Source of the DNA: an uncultured bacterium
GTDB taxonomy: Bacteria > Planctomycetota > Phycisphaerae > Phycisphaerales > SM1A02
Assembly (NCBI GenBank): GCA_903938205.1
Contig: CAJACJ010000106.1
Coordinates: forward strand, 1 to 6,565
Direction: 5' to 3'
Length of the DNA: 6,565 nt
A program made the position numbers and the translations under genes. Numbering within the stretch: position 1 is the stretch's first letter; every line of letters starts with the position of its first letter. The notes below the pieces were generated by a model. It saw only the letters and a program-made list of their open reading frames with translations, was not told where the DNA came from and ran no database searches. This document shows, piece by piece, positions 6,127-6,565 of the stretch.

Positions 6127-6149
6127 TTGTATTGGAAATCGCAATACAA
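6127..6149. promoter_or_regulatory. Perfect 8-bp inverted repeat upstream of the HD-GYP gene
   Basis: TTGTATTG (6127-6134) and CAATACAA (6142-6149) are exact reverse complements around a 7-base spacer (GAAATCG). It lies in the 82-base gap between the phosphatase stop and the HD-GYP start, 18 bases from that start codon. A TTTACA on the minus strand just upstream could serve as a -35, which would put the palindrome over the promoter, but a good -10 is missing. No T-run follows, so a terminator for the upstream gene is unlikely. An operator or leader hairpin is the best reading. Confidence 0.4.
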
Positions 6150-6190
6150 GCTGTAAAACATTTCATGCCCAAATTGTTCAGAGAGCGCAA

Positions 6191-6565
6191 TTATTTTTTT
6201 GATGGCGCAGCGACAAGTAAATCTTGGCGCGCGTTGACCGTACTACCAGGAATAGCTGGCAACCCAAGCAACATCAAACACGTGTTGCCGGAATCGGCAT
6301 TGCGAATAGGTGGAAGTGGATTGTCGCTGAAGCGTTCATTGACGGCGGGACAATGTCGACTAGTTGTGTTGATGGAATACAGATCCATCGGAGTTTGATT
6401 CATGCCGCTCCACACCACGAACGGAATTGTGAAATTCACTGGCGCCTCTGGATCAAGGTGGCTGACAAACGGTACTCCGCCTCCATGATCGGCGGTTAAC
6501 ACAATTGCGACGCGGTCTTTGAGAGTTGGCGAGTTGTTGATCTTGGACAAAATCGCTCCAAGCGC
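6191..6565 (-). CDS. Alkaline-phosphatase-superfamily hydrolase (C-terminal 124 residues)
   Basis: The frame is open from the right edge to a TAA at 6191-6193, so only the C-terminus is present. The key signature is LTADHGGG (residues 23-30 of the fragment), the metal-binding Asp-His block shared by sulfatases, type I phosphodiesterases and alkaline phosphatases. SHLDPEAPVNFTIPFVVW follows, with H36 a possible further metal ligand. The end (DLYSIN, then PPIRNADSGNTCLMLLGLP and PGSTVNARQDL) matches, from memory, the tail of planctomycete and related proteins annotated as alkaline phosphatase family or sulfatase-like hydrolase. The nucleophile block and the signal peptide would lie outside the window, so the exact subfamily and substrate stay open. 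The enzyme is probably exported, by family habit. It is upstream of the HD-GYP gene on the same strand, with an 82-base gap. The internal TTG at 6550 is not a real start, because the conserved region continues to the edge. Confidence 0.85.
   Translation of the reverse strand, partial: ALGAILSKINNSPTLKDRVAIVLTADHGGGVPFVSHLDPEAPVNFTIPFVVWSGMNQTPMDLYSINTTSRHCPAVNERFSDNPLPPIRNADSGNTCLMLLGLPAIPGSTVNARQDLLVAAPSKK

Noticed and set aside
6224..6499. A plus-strand frame opposite the phosphatase C-terminus
   Set aside because: It is antisense to conserved family sequence, and nothing in its product suggests a real protein.

Overview
This window carries seven protein genes and the edge of an eighth. 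It looks like ordinary chromosomal DNA of a Gram-negative-type bacterium, with several exported or lipid-anchored proteins. Base composition is near half GC and most starts lack a clear Shine-Dalgarno sequence. Three things suggest Planctomycetota, possibly a Phycisphaerae-like lineage: the FHA-GAF-HD-GYP protein, the alkaline-phosphatase-superfamily C-terminus, and the left-edge lipoprotein whose mature start resembles planctomycete polysaccharide-export proteins. This placement rests on family recall, not on a search, and is moderate at best.

Layout. At the left edge, on the minus strand, are the first 48 residues of a lipoprotein gene. It lies downstream of, and co-directional with, a complete pyrB (aspartate carbamoyltransferase catalytic chain, 332-1270, minus). 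A 139-base divergent intergenic region (1271-1409) holds two small inverted repeats. It separates pyrB from a plus-strand set of three genes: a calcineurin-like metallophosphoesterase (1410-2054), a lipoprotein made of two diverged copies of one domain (2103-2801), and a small acidic lipoprotein (2801-3070) whose start overlaps the preceding stop. This set converges on a minus-strand run that fills the rest of the window. In order of transcription, the run is the C-terminus of an alkaline-phosphatase-superfamily hydrolase entering from the right edge (6191-6565), an FHA-GAF-HD-GYP signalling phosphodiesterase (4567-6108), and an exported PQQ-type sugar dehydrogenase (3153-4490).

How the genes fit together. 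pyrB is a housekeeping pyrimidine gene standing apart from other pyr genes. The plus-strand trio is the least explained part: a cytoplasmic phosphoesterase followed by two envelope lipoproteins, the second probably translationally coupled to the first. The minus-strand run combines extracytoplasmic enzymes (sugar dehydrogenase and phosphatase/phosphodiesterase) with a cytoplasmic c-di-GMP phosphodiesterase. Gaps of about 76-82 bases separate these genes, so a shared transcript is possible but not shown. No RNA gene, CRISPR array, insertion sequence or attachment site is visible. No intergenic stretch exceeds 300 bases. The best candidates for something undescribed are the duplicated-domain lipoprotein with its small acidic partner, and the palindrome just upstream of the HD-GYP gene.
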